Assembly (NCBI GenBank): GCA_017435025.1
Contig: JAFSFU010000085.1
Coordinates: 1-7,774, forward strand
Reading direction: 5' to 3'
From: Lachnospiraceae bacterium
GTDB lineage: Bacteria; Bacillota_A; Clostridia; Lachnospirales; Lachnospiraceae
Length of the DNA stretch: 7,774 nucleotides
Shown here: piece after piece, positions 1 through 5,611 of the stretch
Layout of the letters: each line of letters opens with the position of its first letter
How positions within the stretch are numbered: position 1 is the first letter of the stretch
Position numbers and translations under genes: made by a program
The notes under the pieces: generated by a model
The model's database searches: none
The model's input: the letters and a program-made list of their open reading frames with translations, nothing else
Told to the model about the DNA's origin: nothing

Positions 1-48
1 ATATTTTTTAAGTCCTTCATAGGTCAAAATGTGTTTTTTTTCTGCCAT
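1..48 (-). CDS. greA: Transcription elongation factor GreA, first 16 codons (runs off the left edge)
   Basis: Reading the minus strand from the ATG at 48-46 gives MAEKKHILTYEGLKKY, which matches the usual start of GreA in clostridia (MAEK-x-ILTYEGLKK). GreA binds in the secondary channel of RNA polymerase and stimulates cleavage of backtracked RNA through its N-terminal coiled coil, so stalled complexes can resume. Only the beginning of the first coiled-coil helix is inside the window; the acidic tip and C-terminal domain lie outside. The start is supported by an AAAGG ribosome binding site at 58-62, nine bases upstream, and by a consensus promoter about 60 bases further up. The gene is separated from the PPC gene by a terminator, so it is a new transcription unit. 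The identification rests on 16 residues plus context, but the match is distinctive. Confidence 0.85.
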   Translation of the reverse strand, partial: MAEKKHILTYEGLKKY

Positions 49-106
49 GACGCCTTACCTTTCTATACAACGGGGCAAAATACCCCTTTATAATTACATT
101 CAAGGT

Positions 107-135
107 ATTATAGCCTAAACCCCCGTGGTTGTCAA
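107..135 (-). promoter_or_regulatory. Sigma-A promoter of greA, perfect consensus
   Basis: On the minus strand TTGACA (135-130) is followed after exactly 17 bases by TATAAT (112-107); both hexamers match the housekeeping sigma-factor consensus at all positions. Transcription should begin near position 100, giving a leader of about 50 bases before the greA ATG at 48. The leader contains a short inverted repeat, GGGGTATTTTGCCCC (86-72), which could fold into a 4-6 pair hairpin upstream of the ribosome binding site; its role, if any, is unknown. Confidence 0.85.
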
Positions 136-160
136 GAATTCCCGGTATAAAAAAGGATGC

Positions 161-203
161 AAAAAACCGCAGGAGCAACATATTCTGTATGTTTTCCTGC
201 GGT
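161..203 (-). terminator. Rho-independent terminator of the degV-MATE-PPC operon
   Basis: Nine-base arms ACCGCAGGA (166-174) and TCCTGCGGT (195-203) are perfectly complementary. Inside them a second stem, AACATA (177-182) with TATGTT (188-193), extends the hairpin around a five-base loop. On the minus strand the stem is followed directly by six T (166-161). It lies eight bases past the stop codon of the PPC gene and before the greA promoter, so it closes the operon and insulates greA. Confidence 0.9.
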
Positions 204-210
204 ATCTGTT

Positions 211-633
211 TTAATTAAATTTCAGCACATTGCCTCCCGGTTCACCGCTGTTTACGCGGTCCACCTTACCATCCACAATGTGAATGAACATTTCCAGTGT
301 CGTCCCAACAATGGCTTTGCTCAAGTGACCTGCGTATGCACGGCCTTCCATATCTCCGATCACGATATGAAGATGGCTGTAATGTTTTCCATCCTGAGTG
401 TTGATCGTTCCATTCAGATGGGCAATCTCATAATGTCCCTCAAATGTATTGGGAAAGAACTGTTTCACGTTCTGATCGTAACTGTTTAACGTCACATATT
501 TTGCGTTTCCCAGCGCACTCACATGTGCCAGACGAATCTTTTCCAATTCTGATATTCTCTTTACATTCTCCTGAATATCGTCATCTGCATCCATTCTTAC
601 AACAACGGTATTCCCAAATCTTTTATACTCCAT
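211..633 (-). CDS. PPC-domain (DUF296) protein, putative DNA-binding or metal-binding protein
   Basis: The 140-residue product is a single PPC domain, the fold also found C-terminal to AT-hooks in plant AHL proteins; bacterial versions are short stand-alone trimers of unsettled function. Family marks visible here are the beta-strand start (residues 5-14), the central histidine pair SHLHIVIGD (86-94, H87 and H89), the GHL turn (102-104, H103) and the closing strands TTLEMFIHIVDGKVDR (111-126). The three histidines are placed where bacterial PPC proteins are thought to bind a metal ion; that is family knowledge, not shown here. No AT-hook, signal peptide or membrane segment is present. The ATG at 633-631 follows CGGAGT (646-641) with suitable spacing, and the gene starts 15 bases after the MATE stop, so it is the last gene of the degV-MATE operon and ends at a strong terminator. 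Fold assignment is firm; cellular role is not known. Confidence 0.85.
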   Translation of the reverse strand: MEYKRFGNTVVVRMDADDDIQENVKRISELEKIRLAHVSALGNAKYVTLNSYDQNVKQFFPNTFEGHYEIAHLNGTINTQDGKHYSHLHIVIGDMEGRAYAGHLSKAIVGTTLEMFIHIVDGKVDRVNSGEPGGNVLKFN

Positions 634-648
634 AATTGATACTCCGAA

Positions 649-2028
649 TTATTGAACAGCTTTCTTCTTCCAACCGCCACGCTTATAGGCAATAAAGTTG
701 AGAAGCGCACCGGCACACCAGGAAACAAGGAGAGAAATAAAGATACACTCACTGCGGCCATTCGGCAGTTCCGGAGTTCTTGTAAGCCAGGAAATACCGT
801 ACGCAACCGGCACACGAAGCATAACCGTTGTGAATAAGGAAATCCACATTGGTGTCATCGTATCACCGGCACCGCGCATAACACCGGATAAGCTCTGCGT
901 CAGAGCCATTGCAATATAACCCGGAGCCAGGATGCACATCATCTTCATGCTCAGATCCACCAGTTCCTGTGTCTCTGTGAAAACGCCCATCAAATGCTTA
1001 CCAAACAGAAGAATCAAAGCCGTAATCGCAGCAGATACACCAACTGCCATCATAGCGCCCTGTTTCGCGCCTTTTTCTACTCGGTCATACTGTCTAGCAC
1101 CAACGTTCTGACCGGTATAAGTCGTCATAGAGTTACCGAAAGACATATTCGGCATCATTGCGAAACCATCCACACGCATAATGATAACGTTCGCAGCGAT
1201 AAACATCTCGCCAAAGCTATTGGTCAGAGACTGTACGATAATCATAGCCATAGACATGATCGCCTGAGTAAGACCGGAAGGAAGGCCCAGACGTACCATT
1301 GTAAATGCATGATGCTTAGTCGGCTTCAGGAAATGCAGATTGATATCAAACAGATCAGTCATTCCCATCAGTTTCTTTAGACAAAGGATCGCTGAGATTC
1401 CCTGTGCAATGACTGTTGCCAGTGCAACACCAAATACACCAAGTTTAAACCCGGCTACAAACAACAGATCCAGCACCACATTGATCACCGTTGCAATCAA
1501 CAGATAGATCAGTGCAGAGAAGGAATCGCCCATACCGCGAAGCACACCGCTGAGGATATTGTAATATGCAACACCGGAGATGCCAAGCATCAGCACAGTC
1601 AGATAAGAATCACACCAATCGATGATACTTTCCGGTGTATTTAACATTTCCAGCAGCGGACGGACAAAAATCGAACCCGCGACCATAATCACCACCGATG
1701 CCAAGGCTGTCAGCGTAATGCTGCATCCGATCGCATGGGACAGCTGTTTTCTGTCCTTCGCACCAAAATACTGGGATACCATAACACTGGTACCCACCGA
1801 AATACCAATAAACAAAACCAGGAGCAGGTTGAAGATCGGGCTGGCACTTCCTACGGCCGCCAGAGCATTGTCACCGACAAACTTACCTACTACAATACTA
1901 TCCACCGTGTTGTAAAGCTGCTGGGCGATATTGCCGATTACCATCGGAATTGTAAACAGCGCAATATTCTTCCACGGGGTTCCCACGGTCATATCGACCG
2001 GGGCGAAGAACTTTCTTAAAGCATTCAT
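649..2028 (-). CDS. MATE family efflux transporter (12 membrane helices)
   Basis: This 459-residue protein is a full-length member of the multidrug and toxic compound extrusion family, cytoplasmic-membrane antiporters that expel organic cations or other small molecules in exchange for Na+ or H+. It shows the family's two-lobed design: the N-lobe contains QQLYNTVDSIVVGKFVG (36-52) and the signature SGVLRGMGDS (160-169), and the C-lobe repeats the latter as SGVMRGAGDT (381-390). About twelve hydrophobic segments are visible, beginning at residues 21-35 and 65-85 and ending at 427-447, followed by a basic tail (KRGGWKKKAVQ). The start ATG (2028-2026) has AAGGAAGGA (2046-2038) upstream; this ribosome binding site overlaps the degV stop codon, so the two genes are almost certainly translated from one mRNA. 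The PPC gene follows 15 bases later. Substrate cannot be predicted. Pairing with a divergent TetR gene is typical of inducible exporters. Confidence 0.93.
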   Translation of the reverse strand: MNALRKFFAPVDMTVGTPWKNIALFTIPMVIGNIAQQLYNTVDSIVVGKFVGDNALAAVGSASPIFNLLLVLFIGISVGTSVMVSQYFGAKDRKQLSHAIGCSITLTALASVVIMVAGSIFVRPLLEMLNTPESIIDWCDSYLTVLMLGISGVAYYNILSGVLRGMGDSFSALIYLLIATVINVVLDLLFVAGFKLGVFGVALATVIAQGISAILCLKKLMGMTDLFDINLHFLKPTKHHAFTMVRLGLPSGLTQAIMSMAMIIVQSLTNSFGEMFIAANVIIMRVDGFAMMPNMSFGNSMTTYTGQNVGARQYDRVEKGAKQGAMMAVGVSAAITALILLFGKHLMGVFTETQELVDLSMKMMCILAPGYIAMALTQSLSGVMRGAGDTMTPMWISLFTTVMLRVPVAYGISWLTRTPELPNGRSECIFISLLVSWCAGALLNFIAYKRGGWKKKAVQ

Positions 2029-2044
2029 TCTTCTTTATCCTTCC

Positions 2045-2932
2045 TTACATTTCAACTTTATAATCCGGCACTACCGCACATCCGATTCCCAATGCACCGG
2101 TGCCTGTATGGCAGGAAACACCCAAGGACAGCGGGGCACAGAACACTTTCATGCCCGGGAATGCCTCTTCAATTTCACGGACCCACTCCGCAGTCTCCTC
2201 TTCATTGGCGCTGGTTGCAGCCAGAAGGTGAATCTGACCATCCGCTTTTGCATCGGCAAATCTCACATTGATCTCTTCCTGCATCGCCTCGATCATGGCC
2301 TTCTTCGCTTTTCCGAAACCACGGCATTTTTTGAAGGAATCCAGTTTACCGGTCTCCAGTTTCAATACCGGTTTAATATTCAGGACTGAACCGATAGCCG
2401 CTGCTGCCGGTGTCACACGTCCGCCGCGCTTTAAGTATTCCAGAGTCTGCACGCCGATATAGATCATCATTCGATTCTTTCCGGACTCAAGGATTTCTTT
2501 GATCTTTTCTGCAGAATATCCTTTTTCAATCATATCCAGCGTATCCAGGATCATCCGATAAAGCGGCGCTGCGATCTGACCGTGATCCACAACAATAATA
2601 CGCCCCTCATACGGCTCCTCCTGGGCCATCGCTACAGCCGTAGCATAAGAACCGGACAAACCGCTGCTGAGAGGCATGTAAAGAACCTTCTCATACTCTT
2701 CCAGAGCCTTATCCCAGATATCGTAAACATCAGCCGGACCCGGCTGAGATGTGGTAATCTTCGAACCACTTTCCAGTTTCGAAAAGAATTCTTCTCTGGT
2801 TAAGTTAATTCCTTCATAATAGCATTCCCCATCAATATAAAACGGCATCGGCAACACACGAATTCCAAGTTTCTCTGCCTCAAGCTGACTGATACTGGAA
2901 TGGCTGTCTGTAATAATTCCAATTGGCTTCAT
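2045..2932 (-). CDS. DegV family protein (fatty-acid-binding, FakB-like)
   Basis: The 295-residue product is a complete DegV/EDD-fold protein. DegV proteins bind a long-chain fatty acid in a deep tunnel, and the best-known members (FakB) present it to the kinase FakA for phosphorylation. Visible motifs are ITDSHSSIS (7-15), TTSQPGPADVY (60-70), the acyl-binding PLSSGLSGSY (87-96), LKRGGRV (167-173), SVLNIKPVL (182-190) and the C-terminal CHTGTGALGIG (274-284), corresponding to the family's H-x-GPGA-x-G. Length is normal. The reading frame extends upstream to a TTG at 2959, but the ATG at 2932-2930 is preferred: it has GAGGTG at 2948-2943, and the TTG would lie almost at the predicted transcription start. 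It is the first gene of the degV-MATE-PPC operon, divergent from the TetR gene. No fakA-like kinase is in the window. Family is sure; the ligand and whether it serves FakA are unknown. Confidence 0.92.
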   Translation of the reverse strand: MKPIGIITDSHSSISQLEAEKLGIRVLPMPFYIDGECYYEGINLTREEFFSKLESGSKITTSQPGPADVYDIWDKALEEYEKVLYMPLSSGLSGSYATAVAMAQEEPYEGRIIVVDHGQIAAPLYRMILDTLDMIEKGYSAEKIKEILESGKNRMMIYIGVQTLEYLKRGGRVTPAAAAIGSVLNIKPVLKLETGKLDSFKKCRGFGKAKKAMIEAMQEEINVRFADAKADGQIHLLAATSANEEETAEWVREIEEAFPGMKVFCAPLSLGVSCHTGTGALGIGCAVVPDYKVEM

Positions 2933-2942
2933 ATATTTCAAA

Positions 2943-2948
2943 CACCTC
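2943..2948 (-). promoter_or_regulatory. Ribosome binding site of degV that decides its start
   Basis: The minus-strand GAGGTG lies ten bases before the ATG at 2932 and is complementary to the 16S rRNA 3' end. It falls inside the extended frame that would start from TTG at 2959, which argues for the shorter protein. Confidence 0.65.
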
Positions 2949-2952
2949 GCAT

Positions 2953-2982
2953 TTGACAATAGTAATCCGATTATGTTACATT
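2953..2982 (+). promoter_or_regulatory. Candidate promoter of the TetR gene
   Basis: The plus strand has a perfect -35 hexamer TTGACA (2953-2958) followed after 18 bases by TACATT (2977-2982), which matches TATAAT at four of six positions. If used, transcription would begin near 2989 and give a leader of about 130 bases before the preferred ATG at 3121. The proposed -10 lies on the left arm of the inverted repeat, so the regulator would repress itself. The weak -10 and 18-base spacer keep this tentative. Confidence 0.35.
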
Positions 2983-2998
2983 TATATCGTATTTACAA
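2970..2998 (-). promoter_or_regulatory. Promoter of the degV-MATE-PPC operon
   Basis: The minus strand reads TTGTAA (2998-2993), 17 bases, CATAAT (2975-2970). The -10 matches consensus at five of six positions and the -35 at four. Transcription would start near 2963, about 30 bases before the degV ATG. The left arm of the inverted repeat (2973-2980) covers the -10 and the right arm (3000-3007) abuts the -35, the classic placement for repression. Confidence 0.6.
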
Positions 2999-3009
2999 CT
3001 GTAACATCA
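2971..3009. promoter_or_regulatory. Inverted repeat, probable operator of the TetR regulator
   Basis: ATGTTACA (2973-2980) and TGTAACAT (3000-3007) are perfect reverse complements separated by 19 bases; including two more bases on each side, nine of ten positions match. A nested shorter palindrome, TTACA-AC-TGTAA (2993-3004), uses the same right arm, so three TTACA/TGTAA half-sites are present (2976-2980, 2993-2997, 3000-3004). TetR dimers normally bind palindromes of about 15-30 bases, so either the compact inner palindrome is one site, or two dimers bind the region. Binding by the adjacent regulator is inferred from position. Confidence 0.5.
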
Positions 3010-3062
3010 CTGTCGAATTTTCGCAAGTAGACAGGATGCGGAGTGAACAAAAAATTATTTTT

Positions 3063-3070
3063 CTGTAACA
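3063..3070 (+). repeat. Extra copy of the CTGTAACA half-site in the tetR leader
   Basis: CTGTAACA occurs exactly at 2999-3006, in the right arm of the inverted repeat, and again here 64 bases downstream, with further similarity on the 3' side. It could be an auxiliary regulator half-site within the tetR leader. A chance repeat cannot be excluded in this AT-rich region. Confidence 0.3.
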
Positions 3071-3108
3071 CCAAACAGGGAGGTTATCTTCCCGTTATTT
3101 TAATGCCG

Positions 3109-3114
3109 AAAGGG
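3109..3114 (+). promoter_or_regulatory. Ribosome binding site supporting the tetR start at 3121
   Basis: AAAGGG ends six bases before the ATG at 3121. Neither the in-frame GTG at 3043 nor the ATG at 3103 has a comparably placed site; the nearest strong purine run, CAGGGAGG (3076-3083), is about 20 bases from the latter. The ATG at 3178 has a weaker GGGA upstream and remains an alternative. Confidence 0.55.
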
Positions 3115-3120
3115 ATACTT

Positions 3121-3711
3121 ATGAATCAAGAATTCTCTACAATAAAAACTGAATTAGAAAAGCGGGATGTGCTGCGCATGTCCAATAAAGAGTCTAACCG
3201 TTTAACACGGGAATGCCTGCAGACCGCACTGATCGCATTGATGGGACAGAAGTCCTTTGATAAGATCACCATCTCGGAATTGGTTCGAAAATCCGGTGTT
3301 TCCCGTACTGCATTTTACCGCAATTACGACACAAAAGAAGATATTCTCAATGAAGTGAGCGATCTGTTTACCGAAGTGATGGTCCAATCCTTTCAGGAAA
3401 AGCGTTTTCAAAACGACCGCCGCGGCTGGTATCTGGCCTTCTTCAATGTGATCAAAGAAAATGCCTCTCTGTTCCGTCTGCTGCTGCAGGCGCATATGTT
3501 AAACAGCGCCCTTCTCTCCACCTATACAATGATCGGCAGACTCGACGTTTCCGATAATCCAACCGAACATTATAATTTCCTCGCCTGGGAAGGGGCACTT
3601 TCTACCATTACTCTCCACTGGTTCCAGGACGGTATGAAGGAGTCCGTTGAATTTATGGCAGATTACTGTGCCAACAACTCTATTCTTTCTAAGTATGATG
3701 AGAAAAGGTGA
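3121..3711 (+). CDS. TetR/AcrR family transcriptional regulator
   Basis: From the ATG at 3121 the product has 196 residues, a normal TetR length. The N-terminal DNA-binding domain spans roughly residues 28-75: a first helix (TRECLQTALIALMGQKSFDKIT), then the helix-turn-helix ISELVRKSGVSRTAFYRNYDTKEDIL (51-76), where the recognition helix is SRTAFYRNY. The all-helical C-terminal part should form the dimer and ligand pocket; it resembles the clostridial TetR C-terminal type but is not diagnostic. The frame is open back to a GTG at 3043, giving 222 residues, but that segment is not TetR-like. ATG 3178, just before the domain, would give 177 residues. The gene is divergent from degV-MATE-PPC and most likely represses that operon and itself until a ligand, perhaps the exporter substrate or a lipid, binds. 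It is convergent with the nucleoside hydrolase gene, and its stop codon lies in the shared terminator stem. Confidence 0.9.
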   Translation: MNQEFSTIKTELEKRDVLRMSNKESNRLTRECLQTALIALMGQKSFDKITISELVRKSGVSRTAFYRNYDTKEDILNEVSDLFTEVMVQSFQEKRFQNDRRGWYLAFFNVIKENASLFRLLLQAHMLNSALLSTYTMIGRLDVSDNPTEHYNFLAWEGALSTITLHWFQDGMKESVEFMADYCANNSILSKYDEKR

Positions 3712-3740
3712 TGAAGCAACGCGCAACATCACCTTTTCTC
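3700..3740. terminator. Bidirectional terminator between tetR (+) and the nucleoside hydrolase (-)
   Basis: Fourteen-base arms GAGAAAAGGTGATG (3700-3713) and CATCACCTTTTCTC (3727-3740) are perfectly complementary around a 13-base loop. The core GGTGATG/CATCACC stem is followed by TTTTCTCTATTT on the plus strand and by TTTTCTC on the minus strand, so it can stop transcription from both sides. It overlaps the last four codons of tetR, including its TGA, and ends four bases from the hydrolase stop codon. Confidence 0.88.
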
Positions 3741-3743
3741 TAT

Positions 3744-4739
3744 TTAAATATCTTTCGAACGGGAAAGAATATCCACCAACATATTCGCAAACTTTTCCTC
3801 ATCCGTATCCAGACATACATATACATTCTTCGGAGCATCATTGAAGTGTCTGGTATCAAACAGAGTCTGACCATCTGCAATTCCGCCACAGACAACATCG
3901 CAACGCATGTGCTTCATCTTGGTAATCACGGTCGGATCCAGCAAATATAACACGCACAGTGCATCGTGGATCGGTGCAATATCCGGCTCATGGAGCGGCT
4001 GCATGGTGTTGTAAGCTTTCAATCTGGCTTCGATCTCGGCAGCAACGAAATCACCTACCGCATTTCCCCAGTCTTCAAACAGCTTCTGATGCTTCGGGCG
4101 CATATTGGCTTTATGGGTCGCATCAAGCGGCATCATCGTAATCTTGGCACCGCAGTTTAAAACAATCGCTGTCGCCTCCGGGTCAATAAATACGTTATAC
4201 TCGGATGCAGCTGTAGAGTTGCGCTGATCATGTCCGCCGCTCATAAGAAGTATTTCTTCTACGTTGTTAATGATCTCCGGCTGAGCACGATAAGCAAGCG
4301 CAAAGTTTGTAAGCGGTCCTACCATGATCAATGTGATCTTTTCTTTCGCATTCATTAAGGTATCGATATACCAGCTGACTGCATTGGTGCCTTCCACCGC
4401 TTTTGTGGTTGCAGGAGGCAACGGCAGATACGGTGCATGGTAAGTTACCTCTTCTCCATCAGCACTTACACCTTCATTGGAACGCTGGCGCAATTTCCGA
4501 AGCGGATCCAGTGTCGCAAGGATCGGTGTTCCACATCCCTTGATAACCGGAATATCGGCTTTCATCAATTCAAGGACACGCAGCGTGTTCTCTGTTGTAT
4601 TATCCACCGGCAGATTGCCATTTACGGTACAGATACCCACAATATCAAATTCCGGAGATAAAATACCCACCATAAGTGCGAGGGCATCATCAGATCCGGT
4701 ATCAACATCAAAAATAACTTTTCTCTTCTTGTACTCCAT
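3744..4739 (-). CDS. Nucleoside hydrolase, inosine/uridine-preferring type
   Basis: The 331-residue protein belongs to the IunH/Rih family, which splits ribonucleosides into free base and ribose using a tightly bound Ca2+. The N-terminal signature is FDVDTGSDDALAL (10-22): D13, D17 and D18 are the expected catalytic and Ca2+ residues, with Thr replacing the usual Pro in the DPG step. Further family marks are VNGNLPVDNT (39-48), MVGPLTNFALA (139-149), EYNVFIDPEA (180-189) and the C-terminal HDALCVL (258-264) that supplies the last metal ligand. A TTG at 4793 would add 18 residues, but the ATG at 4739-4737 has GGGGAG (4753-4748) eight bases upstream, and the TTG lies inside the tpiA terminator hairpin. 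The gene sits 88 bases behind tpiA on the same strand and ends at the bidirectional terminator. Preference among purine and pyrimidine nucleosides cannot be read from sequence. Confidence 0.92.
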   Translation of the reverse strand: MEYKKRKVIFDVDTGSDDALALMVGILSPEFDIVGICTVNGNLPVDNTTENTLRVLELMKADIPVIKGCGTPILATLDPLRKLRQRSNEGVSADGEEVTYHAPYLPLPPATTKAVEGTNAVSWYIDTLMNAKEKITLIMVGPLTNFALAYRAQPEIINNVEEILLMSGGHDQRNSTAASEYNVFIDPEATAIVLNCGAKITMMPLDATHKANMRPKHQKLFEDWGNAVGDFVAAEIEARLKAYNTMQPLHEPDIAPIHDALCVLYLLDPTVITKMKHMRCDVVCGGIADGQTLFDTRHFNDAPKNVYVCLDTDEEKFANMLVDILSRSKDI

Positions 4740-4747
4740 ATTAAATA

Positions 4748-4753
4748 CTCCCC
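4748..4753 (-). promoter_or_regulatory. Ribosome binding site of the nucleoside hydrolase
   Basis: GGGGAG on the minus strand lies eight bases before the ATG at 4739 and fixes that start. It begins only three bases after the T-run of the preceding hairpin. Confidence 0.8.
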
Positions 4754-4756
4754 AAT

Positions 4757-4814
4757 AAAAATGAGGCTTTGCCGTCCTTGTATTTGCAGCCAAATCAAAG
4801 GAGGCAAAGCCCTC
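4757..4814 (-). terminator. Terminator-like hairpin after tpiA, immediately before the nucleoside hydrolase
   Basis: GAGGCTTTGCC (4763-4773) pairs with GGCAAAGCCCTC (4803-4814) apart from one bulged base, and on the minus strand the stem is followed by ATTTTTATT (4762-4754). The 29-base loop can fold further through ATTTG (4782-4786) and CAAAT (4791-4795) around a four-base loop. It should end most transcription from tpiA. Because its T-run is next to the hydrolase ribosome binding site, no promoter fits between them, so it must be passed for the hydrolase to be expressed. Confidence 0.8.
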
Positions 4815-4824
4815 GTTTACTTTA

Positions 4825-4853
4825 ATATTACTTGTAATTTACGATCTTGCCAA
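4825..4853 (-). promoter_or_regulatory. Candidate promoter for the nucleoside hydrolase inside the tpiA 3' end
   Basis: The minus strand has TTGGCA (4853-4848), 17 bases, TAATAT (4830-4825); the hexamers match consensus at five and four of six positions. The -10 overlaps the tpiA stop codon. A transcript would start near 4818 and carry the terminator-like hairpin in a leader of about 80 bases. Such matches occur by chance in AT-rich DNA. Confidence 0.3.
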
Positions 4854-5577
4854 AGTCAGCTTTTAAGGAAGCGCCGCCTACAAGGCCGCCATCGATATCA
4901 GCCTGTGCAAATAACTCAGCTGCGTTGCCTGCATTTACAGATCCGCCGTACTGGATACGGATTGCTTCTGCTGTTGCTTCATCATAAACCTCTGCCACAC
5001 ATGCACGGATTGCTGCACAAACTTCTTCTGCCTGCTCAGTTGTCGCTGTCACGCCTGTACCGATTGCCCAGATCGGCTCGTAAGCGATTACGGCTGTCTT
5101 AGCCTGGTCAGCTGTTACGTTCTGAAGAGCGATCTTAACCTGCATTCTGATCCAGTCAAGAGTAATGCCCTGCTCTCTCTGCTTGAGAGTCTCGCCGCAG
5201 CAGATAATCGGTGTTAAACCGTGCTCAAAAGCTTTGAGAACTTTCTTGTTTACTGTCTCGTCTGTCTCTGCGAAGTATTCTCTTCTCTCAGAGTGACCGA
5301 TGATCACATATTTCACACCTGCATCTGTGAGCATATCCGGAGCGATCTCACCTGTGTAAGCACCTTTCTCCTCGAAGTACATGTTTTCAGCACCAACAGC
5401 AATGTTTGTGCCTTTGCACGCCTCAACAACCGGGATAATGTCGATTGCCGGTACACAGAATACTACATCAACATCTTCGGATACTACTAACGGTTTTAAT
5501 GTTTCAACAAGAGCAACTGCCTGAGACGGAGTCATGTTCATCTTCCAGTTGCCTGCAACAATTTTTCTTCTTGCCAT
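4828..5577 (-). CDS. tpiA: Triosephosphate isomerase
   Basis: This 249-residue cytoplasmic enzyme interconverts dihydroxyacetone phosphate and glyceraldehyde 3-phosphate in glycolysis and gluconeogenesis. All expected active-site parts of the TIM barrel are present: N10 and K12 in AGNWKMN, the electrophile H95 in IIGHSERRE, the catalytic base E167 in [11 protein letters not shown] (165-175, which includes the start of the mobile loop), YGGS (210-213) and the phosphate-binding GGLVGGASL (230-238). Length is typical. The ATG at 5577-5575 has AGAGGT upstream (5593-5588). It lies 62 bases downstream of pgk with only a small hairpin between them and no T-run, so pgk and tpiA are probably co-transcribed. 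A terminator-like hairpin follows. Nothing is unusual in the protein. Confidence 0.97.
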   Translation of the reverse strand: MARRKIVAGNWKMNMTPSQAVALVETLKPLVVSEDVDVVFCVPAIDIIPVVEACKGTNIAVGAENMYFEEKGAYTGEIAPDMLTDAGVKYVIIGHSERREYFAETDETVNKKVLKAFEHGLTPIICCGETLKQREQGITLDWIRMQVKIALQNVTADQAKTAVIAYEPIWAIGTGVTATTEQAEEVCAAIRACVAEVYDEATAEAIRIQYGGSVNAGNAAELFAQADIDGGLVGGASLKADFGKIVNYK

Positions 5578-5611
5578 GATTATATTTACCTCTTTTATAC
5601 CTTTATGCGAG

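Noticed and set aside
157..489. Plus-strand reading frame of 110 codons over the PPC gene
   Set aside because: It begins inside the terminator hairpin and runs antisense to a well-supported PPC-domain protein. It has no ribosome binding site or recognisable domain.
1931..2389. Plus-strand reading frame of 152 codons across the MATE-degV junction
   Set aside because: It is antisense to both genes and to their junction, shows no protein family motifs, and is explained by codon bias of the true frames.
2933..2959. Nine-residue extension of DegV from TTG
   Set aside because: It would contain the better ribosome binding site (GAGGTG) and begin only about four bases from the predicted transcription start.
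3043..3120. 26-residue N-terminal extension of the TetR protein from GTG
   Set aside because: No well-placed ribosome binding site precedes the GTG, the extra residues are not TetR-like, and the segment contains a repeat of the putative operator half-site. The start at 3121 has AAAGGG six bases upstream.
4740..4793. 18-residue extension of the nucleoside hydrolase from TTG
   Set aside because: The TTG is inside the terminator hairpin loop, and the family motif starts right after the ATG at 4739, which has an excellent GGGGAG.
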